A program made the position numbers and the translations under genes. Positions 23,301 to 34,969 of a stretch of DNA of 64,000 nucleotides are shown here, piece after piece (position 1 is the first letter of the stretch; every line of letters starts with the position of its first letter). Origin of the DNA: Linanthus parryae (taxonomy: Eukaryota; Streptophyta; Magnoliopsida; Ericales; Polemoniaceae). The stretch spans positions 48,727,863 to 48,791,862 of the forward strand of contig JALGPY010000010.1 in the NCBI GenBank assembly GCA_023055425.1. Direction: 5' to 3'. The notes under the pieces were generated by a model. The model worked only from the letters and a program-made list of their open reading frames with translations, was not told the DNA's origin and searched no databases.

Positions 23301-24944
23301 GACTATGGTCATTGCTGACACTAGTCTAATGCAGGGTTCCTTTGTGACTCCGCGATAAGAGATCTTTTCCCCGTTAGGTCCCTTTAATCGGACCTTCTGA
23401 TCATAACAATCAATGACAGCCCGATATTTACTAAGCCAATCCATCCCTAGGATGACATCTATGCCTCTAAGGTCAAACCTTATCAAGTTCGCAGGCAAAG
23501 TAGAAGATAGGATTTTCACTCCTACTCCTTCAAACATGGTTTCGCATATTGCTATTTGGCCAGTGGGTGTCGCAACAGGGGTGGATATGCTATATGACTT
23601 ATGCAATTCCAATTTTTCAGCAAATGATGATGATATAAAAGAGTAGGATGCGCCTGAATCGAATAACACAAAAGCTGGTTGCTCATGGATAAGGAATGTA
23701 CCCGTAACAACTCCATGATCAGCATCAGCCTCAGTCTTAGCCATGACTGCAATCCTTCCTACATTGGCATTCTGAGCCCTAGCTCCTCCTGCACCAGCTC
23801 CGTTGTTGATGTTAGCCCCCTGACCAGCATTGTTGTTGCGGTTCTGGGCTCCATACTGTCCTGCGTTCCCCTGGACGTAGTTCTGCTGCCTTCCATAGCC
23901 ATTGCCTCCATTGTTCTGGTTGTTGCGGTTGTCATAGTTCATGTTCCCATACTGCGGGCGATTCCCCTGGTAGCTGTTCTGAGGTTGCCTCTGATAGTTT
24001 CCCCCTTGGTTCCTTGGCTGGTTCCTGGCTGGTGGAGCTAAACACTCATAAGCTCGATGCCCTTTTCTGCCACAGTTGTGGCATACAACCAAGTTACCCA
24101 TACAGTCAGCTCCTGGGTGGTTTTGCTGGCATCTCTTGCAGATGTAGCGGCGAACTTGCTGAGCTACCCGATTCTGCTGGTTACCCTGAATCTGATAGTT
24201 TCCTCCATGGTTGGGCTTAAACCTCTTGTCCCTTGTCGCACTGCCTCCTGCCTCATTCGCCTTGCGTTTCCCACGGACCTCATTCTGAATCTCTTGGATT
24301 TGCCACATGTCAGCTGCTCGGTCATACGCCTCGTGCAAGCTGTCGTAAGTCCTGCTGCGCATAATTTTCTCCAGCTGAAGGTGCAACCCTCCAATGAACT
24401 TCGCGACCTTGTCATCTGGTACCGTGTTTCCCGCAAATCTGGATAGCTCCACAAATTTGTCGAAATAGTCCGTCACTGAGCCGTTCCCCTGCTTCAGGTT
24501 TTGGAACTCATTGCACTTCCTATTCTTCACATGAATTGGATAGAACCTCAATCTTAGAGCAGTCTTGAAAGCTTCCCAACCAAAGTTGGGTCGAGCTAGT
24601 AAGACCTCATGATTGGTTGTCCAGCAGTTGTCTGCCTTGCTGGCCAAATAAAGGACAGCACAGTTGACTTTCTGGTCGTTAGGGCATTGGACAGCCCTAA
24701 ATATCTTCTCGAAGCTCCTGATCCAGTCCTCCAACTCGGTGGGGTCTTCCCTTCCAGCGAATTCGCGAGGGTTATGATCGGCTATCTTCTTGGAATAGCT
24801 TCGCTCTTCACGCTCTTCGTTCCTAGCAATAATTCTGGCCATTTGGGTGACCAGTTGAGCCATCTCTGGCTGGTTATCTCCTCCAGCTGTCATTTGTTCT
24901 CGGTTGACCCTCCTGGTGTAGTATCGTAGTGGTCTATCAGTCAT
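20310..24944 (-). CDS. Gypsy Gag-Pol polyprotein, full-length frame with two active-site substitutions
   Basis: One uninterrupted frame of 1,544 codons. Order: Gag with a CCHC knuckle ([14 protein letters not shown], about 285-298); aspartic protease FDSGAS (about 428); reverse transcriptase with [11 protein letters not shown] and the catalytic box near 764; RNase H from SDAS (about 906) with HDLELAA, YTDH and ADALSR intact; integrase H-H-C-C zinc motif (about 1130-1168) and DDE core; a C-terminal chromodomain-like stretch ([20 protein letters not shown]). The RT box reads FIDYIL, not FIDDIL (Tyr765), and the integrase SDRD box reads SHRD (His1258). Both positions are normally catalytic aspartates, so the open protein is probably unable to copy or integrate. 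It would form cytoplasmic particles, with chromodomain targeting to chromatin. Confidence 0.95.
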   Translation of the reverse strand: MTDRPLRYYTRRVNREQMTAGGDNQPEMAQLVTQMARIIARNEEREERSYSKKIADHNPREFAGREDPTELEDWIRSFEKIFRAVQCPNDQKVNCAVLYLASKADNCWTTNHEVLLARPNFGWEAFKTALRLRFYPIHVKNRKCNEFQNLKQGNGSVTDYFDKFVELSRFAGNTVPDDKVAKFIGGLHLQLEKIMRSRTYDSLHEAYDRAADMWQIQEIQNEVRGKRKANEAGGSATRDKRFKPNHGGNYQIQGNQQNRVAQQVRRYICKRCQQNHPGADCMGNLVVCHNCGRKGHRAYECLAPPARNQPRNQGGNYQRQPQNSYQGNRPQYGNMNYDNRNNQNNGGNGYGRQQNYVQGNAGQYGAQNRNNNAGQGANINNGAGAGGARAQNANVGRIAVMAKTEADADHGVVTGTFLIHEQPAFVLFDSGASYSFISSSFAEKLELHKSYSISTPVATPTGQIAICETMFEGVGVKILSSTLPANLIRFDLRGIDVILGMDWLSKYRAVIDCYDQKVRLKGPNGEKISYRGVTKEPCIRLVSAMTIVNQVRKGNSAYLCYIQDVSKEENVLEEIPVVKEFPDVFPDEIPGMPPRRELEFTLDLVPGTAPISKAPYRMAPAELKDLKDKLQELLEKGYIRPSVSPWGAPVLFVKKKDGSLRLCIDYRELNSATIRNKYPLPRIDDLFDQLQGASVFSKIDLISGYHQLRVAEKDIPKTAFRTRYGHYEFTVMPFGLTNAPAVFMDLMNRVMRPFLDKFVVVFIDYILVYSKSKEDHEEHLREVLQTLRQEQLYAKLSKCEFWLDRVPFLGHIISKEGISVDPGKISAVKDWPTPKNVSEIRSFLGLAGYYRRFVKDFSKIARPLTALTKKAVKYQWSESCEEAFQTLKEKLTTAPVLALPNDSGEFEVYSDASKKGLGCVLMQERRVIAYASRQLKPHEENYATHDLELAAVVFALKIWRHHLYGAVCKLYTDHRSLKYIFTQKELNNRQRRWLEVVKDYDLQIQYHEGKANVVADALSRKSSHVMNALLDLPDWLCQEFRKLEIEVVGQGKVKNLLGSMTAVPDFFEEIRSNQAGDVKLERIKKKIAAGQAIGFQIHEDGSIRYKGRWRVPQKCAETKEKLMREAHNTPYSVHPGGDKLYKDLKKTFWWPNMKKEVAEFVARCLTCQKVKFEHKRLGGLVQPLDVPVWKWDSISMDFVTALPTSKNGLNQIWVIVDRLTKTARFIPMKDTWNMEQRADAYIKNIVRYHGVPSSIISHRDPNFLSHFWKALQEALGTQLRFSTAFHPATDGQTERTIQTLKDMLRACAMDFQGSWVDRLPLIEFSYNNSYHASIGMAPYEALYGRKCRTPLCWSDISETVVIGPQIIEEMTDQVRLIQQRMKAAQDRQKSYADQKRRPLEFQVGEKAFLKVLPTKGVTRFNQKGKLSPKFIGPYDILERIGEVAYRLDLPSNLGRVHNVFHVSQLKKYVPDSSHILDPEPVELDPSLTYEEHPVKILDTKTRDTRTKSIKLVKVLWTNHQTEEATWEAEDEMRKKYPHLFDEVI

Positions 24945-25409
24945 ATTCCTACACTATCACCTATTGTATCAATGCTTATTCTAACCCAGGGTAGTGAACT
25001 ATAATTGTTATACAGTGCACACATATTTCTTCTTATATCGAAACATTACTAACTTAAAATATTCCCTAACAAGTAGAGATAAAAAGCATGCCTCATTTAG
25101 CAGTTAATGCACATAAGTCATTTATAATTTCTATTCCTTTCTCAATAAAACTAACCAATATTTGTCCCTATCAGGGGAGTGATACAAGTCCAATGGACAA
25201 TCAAGATAAGTATCTCAAAACTAGTCCAATCATGCCATAAATCATTCCAGAAAACTAGAATAAAGGTCGCGGGTGGGTGGGACTTAGTAAGACTCAGACT
25301 ACCCATAACCCAATCGGCTTTTCAAATTTTAATTTTTCTCGCCCTAAATTCATTTTATATAACCCTACAGGTTTTAATTCCATTTTGGATTGCCTGCTCT
25401 GATACCACC
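24945..25409 (-). other. Gypsy leader with tRNA-Met primer site
   Basis: Minus-strand sequence TGGTATCAGAGCAGGCAA (25390-25407) lies 2 bp inside the 5' LTR and matches the initiator tRNA-Met primer complement. The remaining roughly 450 bp before the gag ATG is AT-rich and non-coding. Confidence 0.9.
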
Positions 25410-28400
25410 TGTAACACCCCTCGATTCCCGAGCCTTCCGTTCCGGACCGGAGAGCCCGGGAGGGTGCTACTCAAAATGAAGCGGTGAGAATCAAGAACAA
25501 CACATTCCATAATAATATATTACAAACTCTTAAGTGTCTCAAACGAAATTTACAACATACTATTACACAAGGTGAGATTAAACTAGAGTTCGACTTATTT
25601 AAACTACTATTAATTACTACGTGATACCGCGATCCCCTTACGCCGAGCTCCCTTCTCCTAGACCTGCGGGGGAAATAAAACAAAGACCGCAGTTTTTCCA
25701 AAGTCAGCAAGAAATGCTGAGTAAGTAAACACCCAAACACGTAAACCGGATAAGAGGCAATTTTGTTTAATAAACAAGGATGACATTTACGAAGTACGCA
25801 AATATGTTATCACCGTTAACCATAAATTTTCCAATTCTTTATTTAATTTTGCATTCCCATATCGTCGCAAGGTGAATATAACCAAGAGGATCATTTCCAA
25901 CCATAACATTTTTCCAATTAAGGGATTTCCAAAATCCAAATATTCCTTTTTATCTTCTCATAAAAATCCATATTGATTATTTAGTTGTAGCGGGGAACGA
26001 ACCAATCCATATCCATAATCCATGATCCATAATCCATAATCCATAATCCATCTCATAATTATCCAACCATATCCCATGCATCCAAGACCTTAAGTGTCGG
26101 CACCCCCCTAAGACTTCTTGCGGCCAGAGGGGTGAGTACATGGAGCAGCTCGGGGCTAATTGCAACCGAGCAAATTATATAATAATCCAAATCCAAATAA
26201 TGTTCCGCCGCACAACTGTTTCCACTTTACGTTATTACGCATTATTATTTTCCATGTGATAAGTTTGAAAGAGAACACTTGGACACATAAGTGAAATCTC
26301 ACATGAACAAGTATATCACAAATTGCATTTTGAGACATAAAATCGTAAAATTATTTAGACACGAAAGGAGGACGGGCACATTAGGTAAGGCATGTTTACT
26401 TACCTCAAACAGCAACCGTAAATAGCACGGAACAACTTCTAGAAGTAGACGTAGCCCTCGTCTATGAATTCGTCGCCTACAAGTTATAATATTCCTAATC
26501 AATCACAATTTCAACTAACACTTATGATGCAAGCAAGCGACAAATGTTCTATTGATATAACTTTTATTTATTTATTACTATTATTACTATTATTATTATT
26601 GTTATTATTATTATTATTAAATTCAAGAAAACCCAAAGTCTCCAAATAAATTTCAAGCAAATTATAAGAAGTATTCTTTTATTTGTCTTCCAATAAATAC
26701 ATTGGTAATTTATAATTACTTAAAGTATTTTTAAATACATCTATCTAGAATTTTATTTTTACTTAAGTATAAAATTAACCATGACCCTCTATAATTACAA
26801 ACTTTTGGATTTACTAAGTAGTTTACCCCACAAATCGATTTAGTAAACTTTTGTATAATATTTCAATAGGGTACTAATTCACATTTAGAAAATTCATAAA
26901 ATAATATCTCTTCTTGGAAATATATTTTAAATTCATAACTCCTTCATAAAAATTTATAACTATTTTATTATGGCTAATTTCTAAGTTACAAAAAATATTA
27001 TAGTTTATCTTTTAATAATATATCAGTCATATATATTTAAACCAACAAATTTTATTATTTATTAGCTAGAAACATCTCTTTTACTAAATGTTTACAAATA
27101 CATAGTTCTTAAACTTGTAAAGATTGGCTTATATAGTAGCATATTCAAAACACAATATTAATTTGTAAAAGATATTATATTTACATGTGGGAATATATAT
27201 ATATATGTATGTATGTTTATAATAAAATTACAAATACTAATTTTAATTGATTTAAACAATTATTAAATTTAGAACTTTTGACATAAAACCCCCTTGCAGT
27301 ATGGTCTCGCTGACACTTAGCTACCAACAGTATTGATTTTGTCAGGAAAACCCCCTGCAGTTTCACTTTTACCGACATCCCGCACAATTTTTCAAACAAA
27401 AACCTCCTTGCAGTTTCACTTTTACCGACACTTAACTACCAAGAGTTTTAGTAAAATTGTGCGCGATGTCTGTAAAAGTGAAACTGTAGGGGGGTTTCCT
27501 GACAAAATCAATATTGCTGGTAGTTAAGTGTCAGCGAGACTATACTGTAGGGGGGTTTTCTGTCAAAAGTTCTTAAATTTATTTATAAAAACAGATTGTA
27601 TAAAACTACAACAAGATCCCAAGTTTTTGTGAATATAGCATTTAGTCACCCCCTCACTAACTTAAACAGTTTCTGATTTGACACTTAGTACCCTTAGCTT
27701 TCAGTTTTATACAAAAATACCCCCATCTACAAGTTTCGTTCATCTTCTTCTTCCCCCTTCAATACCAATTTACAGATCTTCACATAAAAGGTTACCCATT
27801 AAATTTGGATGTTATATTGTTCTAATTCAAGCCAAAATATGCAGATTAGAGTCAAAAATTGATCAAAACGGTTACCGATTGATGGAGTAATCGTCCACCG
27901 AAGTCTCCGGTCAAAACCTGCCGGAAAATATGGCGTCCGGCGGCTTGGGCTGCTGTGTACGGCCTATGGGGCTTCGTCGGTCCTCAGGGAGGGGAGTGGA
28001 AGGTCGAAGATTGGGGAATTAATTCCCTGGGGGCGCGGTGGCCTGGTCCCCGTCGGGTCGGGCCTCGGGTCTGGCTTCGGCGCTGGCTATGGCCACCGCT
28101 GCTTCATCTTCTTTCGTCTCTGGCTCCGGCGAGCAGAAGGGGGAGAGAGAGAGATCTGGTTCGGAGGCAGAGAGTGAGAGAGAGAGATAATGGAACAGAG
28201 GGGTGGAGGCAGGGTGATTGCGGTGGTGGTGACGAGGAGGTCGATGGTGAAGGTGGTGGGGGCGTTGTTGGTGCTGCTGCTACTGCTGGGTTGTGAGAAG
28301 GCCAGAGAGAACAGAGAACAGAGGTGGGGAGAGGGACAGAGCAGAGAGAGAGAGGTGGGAAGGGATGTTGGTGATGGTGATGGTGTCGATGGTGGAGATG

Positions 28401-29008
28401 GGGGTGGTGCTGTGGTGGTGTTGGGGTTGTTGCAGCGGCTGGGTTTAGGAGAGAGAGAGAAACAGAGATGGGAGAGGAGGGGTGGAGGCAGAGGGTTATG
28501 GATGGGGGTTGGGAGGCATGGTGGTGATGGTGGTGGTGTTGTTGGAGGGTGCTTGTGGGTGGTGGAGATGGAGGCGATGTGGTGGTGGTGGCGGCAGTGG
28601 TAGTGGTGGTGGTGGGTGATGTTATTTTACCGAGAGGGAGAGGGAGAAGGGTGGAGGGTGATGGCAGTGGTGATGGTGACGATGTTGGTGGTGGTGGCAG
28701 TGGGGGTGTGGGCGGTTGTTGGTGAGAGGGAGGTGGTGGGAGATGGGTGGTGTGGTGATGAAAGGGGTGGTGGTTGGGTGTTTTGCCGAAGGGGTGGAGG
28801 AAGGAGAATATGGTGATGAAGAAGGGTGGTGTTGGTGATGAAATGTGAGGAGGATGGCTCTATTTATAGAAGATTTGGAGGAGGAGGTTGATTAAAATAT
28901 TGGGGGAAGAAGTTTATTTGTAAAGATGGAGAGTTGTGGAAGAGGGATGGTGATGGAGGAGGAGGGTGTGTGAGGGAGAGGTGAGAGAGGTGAGGGTGAA
29001 AGAAGATG

Positions 29009-29040
<32 letters not shown>

Positions 29041-29194
29041 TCGGGTAAAAACAAGAGAAAGAGAAGGAGGTGGGAGAGAGAGAGATGTGTGTGTGTTCCG
29101 TGAGAGAAGAGAAATAAACAAGGGAGGAGAGAGAGGGAGAGATAGTGACGGGTGAGAGAGAGATAGGGAGGGAGATGGGTTGGCCGGGTGAGAG

Positions 29195-29232
<38 letters not shown>

Positions 29233-29746
29233 GGGTGGAATAATATAAACAATTAAAACTAATAGGATAATTACAACCTAAATAGTAATTTAATAGAATT
29301 AATAAACAAATAAAATACGGGTTGTACTACAATACGGGTCGGGTGAAATCAAATACGGGTTGTAACAAGTATTTTATACGTATATACATACTATTAGTCG
29401 TGAAAAATGCAATTACCTCCCCAAACTTTAGTGAATTTAGTTTTAAACTTTTGCAATTTACAACTACCTCCCCAAATTTTGTTTATCAAGTTAGTTTTTT
29501 TTTTTTTTTTTTAACTTTTCCAAACTACAATTTTCACCCCATTCATCAAATTAACCAATTATAGCTTCCAAAAACTACAATTAGAACCCCAAAACTTAAC
29601 CAACTACTTTATAACTTTCTTAAAACTACAATTACATACCAATTCCATGTTTTAATTAATTTATAACTTTTGAATACTACAAATTCGACCCTCAAACATG
29701 TCAAAATAATTAATTTATCCTTTTCATATCAAATCAGGGTATTACA
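25410..29746 (-). repeat. 5' LTR of the gypsy element, carrying a MITE
   Basis: 4,337 bp, equal to the other LTR plus a 301-bp MITE and its 9-bp TSD, within a few bases. TATA box (plus tatttatag, 28861-28869) conserved. A TG microsatellite near 29010-29040 is longer than its partner near 19370. Confidence 0.93.
27272..27572. mobile_element. MULE-type MITE, 301 bp, inside the gypsy 5' LTR
   Basis: Terminal inverted repeats gaacttttgaca / tgtcaaaagttc extend as imperfect inverted repeats for about 105 bp per side. The 9-bp TSD ttaaattta is perfect (27263-27271, 27573-27581), and the other LTR shows the empty site with one copy. Nine bases is the Mutator hallmark. Internally a second motif pair (gtaaaagtgaaactgcag) repeats, so the RNA or single strand could fold nearly end to end. 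It codes for nothing. Confidence 0.93.
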
Positions 29747-29751
29747 CTACC

Positions 29752-30919
29752 TCCACCTTCTTCTCTGCATCCCCAAGCTCCACCTCCACGGAGTTCTTCA
29801 ACATATGAGTCTCATCTGCTAAATATAATCTTGTTTTCTGCCCATATCTTGTATCCCTTCACACATGTTCCGAAACCCATGAATACTTCCTTCTTATCTC
29901 TTGGTTCAAGTTTGCCTTCATCAACGTGATAATAGGAAACACAACCAAAAACTCTCAAATTCAAGTAATCCACAGCTCTACCGGACCAGAATTCCATAGG
30001 AATCTTGCATCCTATACCTGTGTGCGGGCTCTGATTTATGAGATAGCATGCCATGGAAACTGCCTCTCCCCAGAAACCTCTAGAAAGACCTGCATTCGAA
30101 AGCATGCACCTTGCTTTCTCCAAAAGTGTCTGATTCATTCTCTCGGCAACACCGTTCTGCTGCGGTGTGTGCCGAACGGTGCGATGGCGTGCTATTCCCT
30201 GATTTTTGCAGAATCCATCAAACTCTGATGAACAAAACTCTAATCCGTTGTCCGTGTGCTGCCTCTTCACCTTCTTTCCCCACCTGATTCTCTACTAGCG
30301 TCTTCCACTCCTTGAATCTTGCGGAGGCTTCACTCTTGTGCTTTATCACGAATATCCAAGTTATCCTGGAGTAGTCGTATATGATGCTTAGAAAATACCT
30401 ATACCCGCCAATCGCCTCGACTCGAGATGAACCCCAGCAATCCGAATGGATATAATCAAGAGTACCTTTCGTTCTATGAACCGCCTTAGGGAACTTGCTA
30501 CGCTTTAGCTTCCCATACACGCAGTGCTCACAAAACCCTAGGCTCTTGGGCGCATGCCCGGTGAGATATCCCTTCTTGTGAAGTTCTTGCATTCCACGTT
30601 CACACATATGACCGAGCCTCATATGCCACAACTTAGTAAGATCAGCTTTCTTAATATCGGCTGAGACAACTCCAGCAAAACCTATGATCGTCGAACCTTG
30701 CAACATGTACAAAGTCCCATTCTTGACTCCCTCGAGAATCACCTTAGAACCCTTGCAGACTTGTAGATCTCCACCTTCACCTTTGAAACTGTATCGCTTG
30801 CTGTCGAGTAGACTCAAGGAGATCATATTCTTCTTAATAAGTGGTACATGCCTGACTTGCTCTAAAGTACATAACTTCCCTTCATTCGTCTTCAATATAA
30901 CTGAGTCGCTCCCAATCAC
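29752..30919 (-). pseudogene. Copia B integrase (zinc motif and core)
   Basis: Minus frames contain WHMRLGHMCERG and CEHCVYGK (H-H-C-C zinc motif), then HSDCWGSS, YDYSRITWIFVIK, and after a frameshift near 30250 HTDNGLEFCSSEF and TPQQNGVAERMNQTLLEKAR, giving the D, D, E triad. It continues to GCVSYYHVDEGKLEPR and is interrupted by the gypsy element at 29746. Confidence 0.88.
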
Positions 30920-30924
30920 CTTAC

Positions 30925-31064
30925 AGACGACTCCTTTTCCATGTAGACATACTCTTCATCCGTTTGGTTGTACGTCGAGAATAGCTCCTTGTTAGAAGAG
31001 ATATGATAGGAATCTCCGGAATCAAGGACCCACGCATCCTGAGAGTGCGTGACAACATCCGCCA
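30925..31064 (-). pseudogene. Copia B protease remnant
   Basis: A minus frame shows WVLDSGDSYHIS, the aspartic protease motif DSG with copia-type flanks, between the gag zinc knuckle and the integrase. A TGA follows before the integrase frame, so gag-pol is not continuous. Confidence 0.7.
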
Positions 31065-31848
31065 TTAGAACGTAATCATCCTAGAGTTACCTTGTTCTGC
31101 TACAGCTGCAGATCCATTCTGCCCCTCTTGACCTCGTTTCGGGCAATCTCTCTTCCAGTGCCCCTTTTCCTTGCAAAAGGCACAAACATCCTTGGGTAAC
31201 TTAGAACCTAAGAATTGTTTCTTCTTGTTCTTCTTACCCTTCTTGCTTCCTCCCGTTGCCACCAGTCCGGAAGCATGGTCCTCTGTACCTATGCTTGCAC
31301 CCTTCTGGCGCAGTTCCCTAGCATGGAGCGCCGATCTGACCTCCTCTAGGGATAAGTCGTCCTTGTTCACTATGAACGACTGAACGAAGTTCTCGTATGA
31401 TGGAGGTAACAAGATTAATAACAAGAGTGCGGCATCCTCATCTCCCACCTTCTCGCCAATATTACGCAAGTCTAAAATAATTGTATTTAATTGATCAAGA
31501 TGGTCCCTGATAGTCGTACCTTCGAGCATCCGCAAAGTAAAGAGCCTTTGCTTTAGCATCAACTTGCTAGTGTGACTCTTCGTCATGTAGAGACTCTCCA
31601 ACTTTGAGCCAAAGACCTACTGCTTGCTTCTGATCTGCGACCTCGATGATCACGTCATCTGATAAGCACAACATAATCGTTTCGTGTGCCTTCTCCTCCA
31701 ATACCTTGAACTCCGATGATGCAACATTCATGCCTCCCTTGTCTGTGGTCAAAGGTGCCCACAAGCCTTGCGATTTGAGCAAATCCTCTATTTTTATCTT
31801 CCACATACTGAAGTTGTTCCCTCCTGTAAACCTGTCGATCTTGAACAT
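31065..31848 (-). pseudogene. Copia B gag with CCHC zinc knuckle
   Basis: Start MFKIDRFTGGNNFSMWK at 31848 is the usual copia gag opening. A frameshift near 31590 moves into a frame with LEGTTIRDHLDQL, LLLPPSYENF and CAFCKEKGHWKRDC, a CX2CX4HX4C nucleic-acid-binding knuckle. The separation of this gag from its RT by 15 kb is due entirely to the gypsy insertion. Confidence 0.88.
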
Positions 31849-31986
31849 CTATCCGGAAATCGTTCTTTGTGTATCTTAAACCCTAGTCGCGTGCTCCACC
31901 TAGATTGCAAAACCCTAGCTTTGATTTCACCAAGTTTTGAAACCCTAGCTTTGCTCCGCCTTGATCTTGATCTTGAAACACCGCCA

Positions 31987-32005
31987 ACCCCGACCTCTGA
32001 TACCA
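31987..32005 (-). other. Primer-binding site of copia B
   Basis: Minus TGGTATCAGAG, 3 bp inside the 5' LTR; complementary to initiator tRNA-Met. Confidence 0.88.
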
Positions 32006-32008
32006 GTT

Positions 32009-32349
32009 TGTTATGTCAAACCACCTCACGAACGAAGAAAGAATAAAGAAGAACACGAGTATTTTACGTGGTTCGCTAGTAAAATATTTACTAGCTACCT
32101 CCGCGGTGGAAAAGCACTCTTTATTCACTTAAGAGGAACAAGACTACAAGAATGTTTTGCATACCTAATAATGTGACTACTAGGTTCTTTATATATTGCT
32201 AGGAATCCCTAAAGTTTCCACATCCGATTTGGAAAAAAACTTGTTTCCTAACTAATCCTCCACTGCCTTTGACTTCCAATGTTTCCAGATCAAAAGTTGG
32301 AACCAAAGAGTTTGGCTGCCTTTGACCAATTCAAGGCACCAACTCAACA
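32009..32349 (-). repeat. 5' LTR of copia B
   Basis: 341 bp, the same length as 13821-14161 with scattered substitutions and single-base indels. TSD ctaac follows at 32350-32354. Confidence 0.93.
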
Positions 32350-32354
32350 CTAAC

Positions 32355-33218
32355 AATGCAATCTCCAGCGAGCTCCTTTTTCCAAACAACATTTTTTTTC
32401 AAGAATCGGGGATGCAGACTAGAACTTCCTTCTTCTTTGAACTTGCATCCTCTTTTGGAGCTTTACTTTCAGATGTTGAACTTCCTCCAGGCCACAGAAG
32501 AGCTTTGAGCTTCTTAAAATAAAAAACAGATGATTCTTTTGAATGCTTCAAGATACATAGCCTTTCATCATGGTCGATAATTCCACATGTCTCGTACAGA
32601 GGAGGGATCCCATTCGTACTTAAAATCAACCTCGGTGAGACTTTGTCTTTGTAGATTTAGATTTGCGTCCCTTATCACCAGCTTGGAGACATTTAATAGA
32701 ATTCTTAATCTTGCAGTTCTTCCTCTGTTTGTAGCTCTGGCTATGAACTTTGTATCTAGCAGCTCTCCGAAATTTGCTCCTATGACCCTATCAGTCATGT
32801 ATAAGTTTGGCAAGTTTCAAACTTGAATCCAGAAAGGCATGGTCATGAAATCTTCATCAACAAATTCAAACAAAGGACTCCATCTGTTTAAAATAATCAT
32901 GTTGTTTTTTAAAAACCAAGGTCTCCCTTTTAAATTTTTTTCAATTCTCCTCTTTACCGAAGAAGAACTGAAAGAAACTGCCCTTGATATGTTCTACCTT
33001 GAACTTCTCAGGCTTTCTCCAAACTTTGACCATAATCTTTTTTAAAACAGTCAAGTTAACTGGTTCATGGATATTACTCTTCCGGCCAAATTACTGCAGT
33101 ATTCATTAACTCTTTCTTCAACTTCTTTGTCACTAAGCTCTATTTCCACTTCCTCCTTCGAATGGATCTCTACGTGTTGCAGCCCCTTGATGAAAGCAAG
33201 CTCATCATCCGAACTCAT
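32355..33218 (-). pseudogene. LINE B ORF1, proximal part (DUF4283 and CCHC-like)
   Basis: The likely ORF1 start is MSSDDELAFIKG at 33218 on minus. After a stop near 33050, fragments read VKVWRKPEKFKVEHIKGSF, then PNLYMTDRVIGANFGELLD, ARLRILLNVSKLVIRD, VDFKYEW and PPLYETCGIIDHDERLC. This is the DUF4283 plus zinc-knuckle layout of plant L1 ORF1 proteins, which bind RNA. A pyrimidine- and GA-rich 5' UTR reaches the TSD at 33343. Confidence 0.8.
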
Positions 33219-33443
33219 GGTATTCAACGAAGAACTTGGGAATCTTTACCGGAGTAAGGAATGGTAAACTTGTGAGAGACACAAGACTTTCTCTCTCTAG
33301 ACAACCAGAGAGAACTTTTTTAGCTGATTTAATCATATGTTCATCTTGAGTGAATTGATTTATAGGGAATGTGTGAACAATAATAATTTCATAATTTGTA
33401 CAAATAGAGTAGTTTGTGTTCATGATTTTTTTTTTACAAATAT

Positions 33444-33459
33444 GGGGGGGGGGGGGGGG
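33444..33459 (+). repeat. Homopolymer of 16 G
   Basis: An uninterrupted G run following tttttttttacaaatat, about 90 bp outside the LINE B TSD. It may be real or a sequencing or assembly artefact. Confidence 0.8.
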
Positions 33460-34131
33460 TATTATGAAAATTAATAAAACACGTGATACTCATCAAGATA
33501 GGACATGGGTTTGACTCCTCTTATCCTCCCTTCATCACTCGATGGAGGAAGACCATAATCCTGCGGCGATTAAATATGATGAGATGGATGACTCTCACCA
33601 TCTGCTCTTGATCCATCTATGGATCATTTGGATTCGATTGTGAAAAACTTAGAAGTGATGATGGAAAAATACACCCTGTGATCGATAATTCATATGTGAA
33701 AATGGATCTCTCCTCTAAACTCGCAGATCCTTGCCAAACCAGAAAGAAAAAATGTATTTTGATAAATACCAAGTCAATACTCAATTGAAGGAGGCCTTAT
33801 GTGAAGTCATTAAAATGAACGACTTGTTTCTCGGAAATATGTACTAATTTCCATCCGGATTTGTCCTCATTTGAAGAAGAAGATGAAATGTCTGATGATG
33901 ATGAATGAGAAAGGGGAGATCCCAGAAGATATTTTGTATATCCCAGAAGTGATATTTTTTTAAAATCTCAGAACCCATCTGAAGAGAAAACACAAAGATT
34001 GTCTGATTTTCAAACTTTTTGGCAAGGAAATCGGTTACAAAATCCTTTGTAATAGGGATAGAGATGTGTGGAAGTTGAAAAGAAACTTCGATGCTGTTAA
34101 AATTGATGTGAAAATTTTCATTTTCAAATTC

Positions 34132-34969
34132 AGGCCCGGCTCTCTTTACCTAATTTAGGGGCTTTTTAGTTCTTTTTAGAAAAAAGATCAAAAAGTTGCT
34201 TACTTTGATATTGTTAAATTTTCTAAAAAGTTGTAGGTAATTATTTTTAGAAAAAAGTTGCTTACTTATGTTCTGTTTTAACTCCTAAAAAGTAGATTTA
34301 AGGAGTAAAAAATAGGGGTGCACAAGAATCCGTCAATCCGCACCAATTTGTAAATCCATCTTATCCGTAACGGATTGGGTCCGGTAGGATCAAAAAATAT
34401 ATATCCGATTTGATCCATCAATCCGTTCGATCTATTTATACTTATTATTATGTTAATTTTACTAATTTTATAAATATGATTTATTATAATGCTAACTTTA
34501 GCTTAGTAATGCCATTACTTATCAATGTTGTGTTGAATAATTTTGATTTTTGATGATATAAAGGGGAAGATATTTTGTAAGTTACTAAAAACTACATTGA
34601 AGATTAATTGTATATTAGTGTTTACTTTGTTAGTTGAACATATTAAAAATATTGTGAAATATTAGCGATCCGCAGATTAATCTGGTCCGATCCGCAAAAT
34701 CGTGAATTCGATTGGACCCGATCCTTTTCGATCCGTAAACCGGCAGATCGGATTAAATCAACCTCAATCCCGACCAATCCGATCCGTGTGCACCCCTAGT
34801 AAAAAGTAAGAAAGGTTGAAGTTAGAAAAAACTAACTTTTTTTAGTCTTATAAAAAGGTAAAAAAAGTTACGTAACATAAATTGTATCGAAAAAAAGTAA
34901 ATTAGAACTTTTTTTATGACCTAAAAAAGATTAAAAGTCACCTAATTTTAGGCAAAGAAAGCAGGGCCT
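34132..34969. mobile_element. TIR element (hAT-like) inside LINE F
   Basis: Termini aggcccggctctcttt and the complement of its right end (aggccctgctttcttt) are inverted repeats. Similarity of the A- and T-rich subterminal blocks continues further in. The LINE frame resumes directly after it. The TSD is not clear, so the family is a guess from the CAGG-like end. Confidence 0.65.
34313..34798. mobile_element. hAT-like MITE, 486 bp, nested in the TIR element
   Basis: Ends taggggtgcac... and ...gtgcacccct a are inverted repeats of the common hAT form TAGGGGTG. Flanks gtaaaaaa and gtaaaaag form an 8-bp TSD with one mismatch. Internal sequence is built of repeated (c)gatccg and ccgatcc motifs with no coding capacity. 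Confidence 0.82.

Larger units (their letters stand above)
16074..29746 (-). mobile_element. Ty3/gypsy chromovirus (Tekay/Del-like), nested in copia B
   Basis: LTRs of about 4.0 kb (16074-20088, 25410-29746) flank a minus-strand gag-pol frame. Perfect TSDs ctacc occur at 16069-16073 and 29747-29751, and removing one copy plus the element rejoins the copia B coding sequence. Primer site at 25390-25407; polypurine tract AAGGGGGGAAGGA (minus) at 20089-20101. Long LTRs, CCHC knuckle and a C-terminal chromodomain-like segment point to Tekay/Del. The LTRs look about 99 percent identical apart from a MITE and microsatellite differences, so insertion is recent. Confidence 0.95.
13821..32349 (-). mobile_element. 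Ty1/copia retrotransposon copia B, nested in LINE B
   Basis: LTRs of 341 bp (13821-14161, 32009-32349) flank a minus-strand copia. Perfect 5-bp TSDs ctaac lie at 13816-13820 and 32350-32354. The tRNA-Met primer site is at 31987-32005, and a polypurine tract (AAGGTGGAGATT on minus) abuts the 3' LTR at 14162. The coding region is split by the gypsy element at 16074-29746; removing it leaves about 4.9 kb, a normal copia size. LTRs differ by several percent by eye, so it is older than copia A and the gypsy. Confidence 0.95.
11781..33342 (-). mobile_element. LINE B (L1-type), outermost layer of the nest, split by copia B
   Basis: The 14-bp direct repeat atcttgagtgaatt occurs at 11767-11780 and 33343-33356 and brackets the whole 21.6-kb block. 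Immediately inside the left copy the plus strand has a T run, which is the poly(A) tail of a minus-strand LINE. LINE sequence occupies 32355-33342 and 11781-13820; between them lies copia B. The element keeps its 5' end and ORF1, but the reverse transcriptase core is missing from ORF2. Confidence 0.88.

Noticed and set aside
20962..24929. Many plus-strand frames
   Set aside because: Antisense shadows of the gypsy polyprotein.
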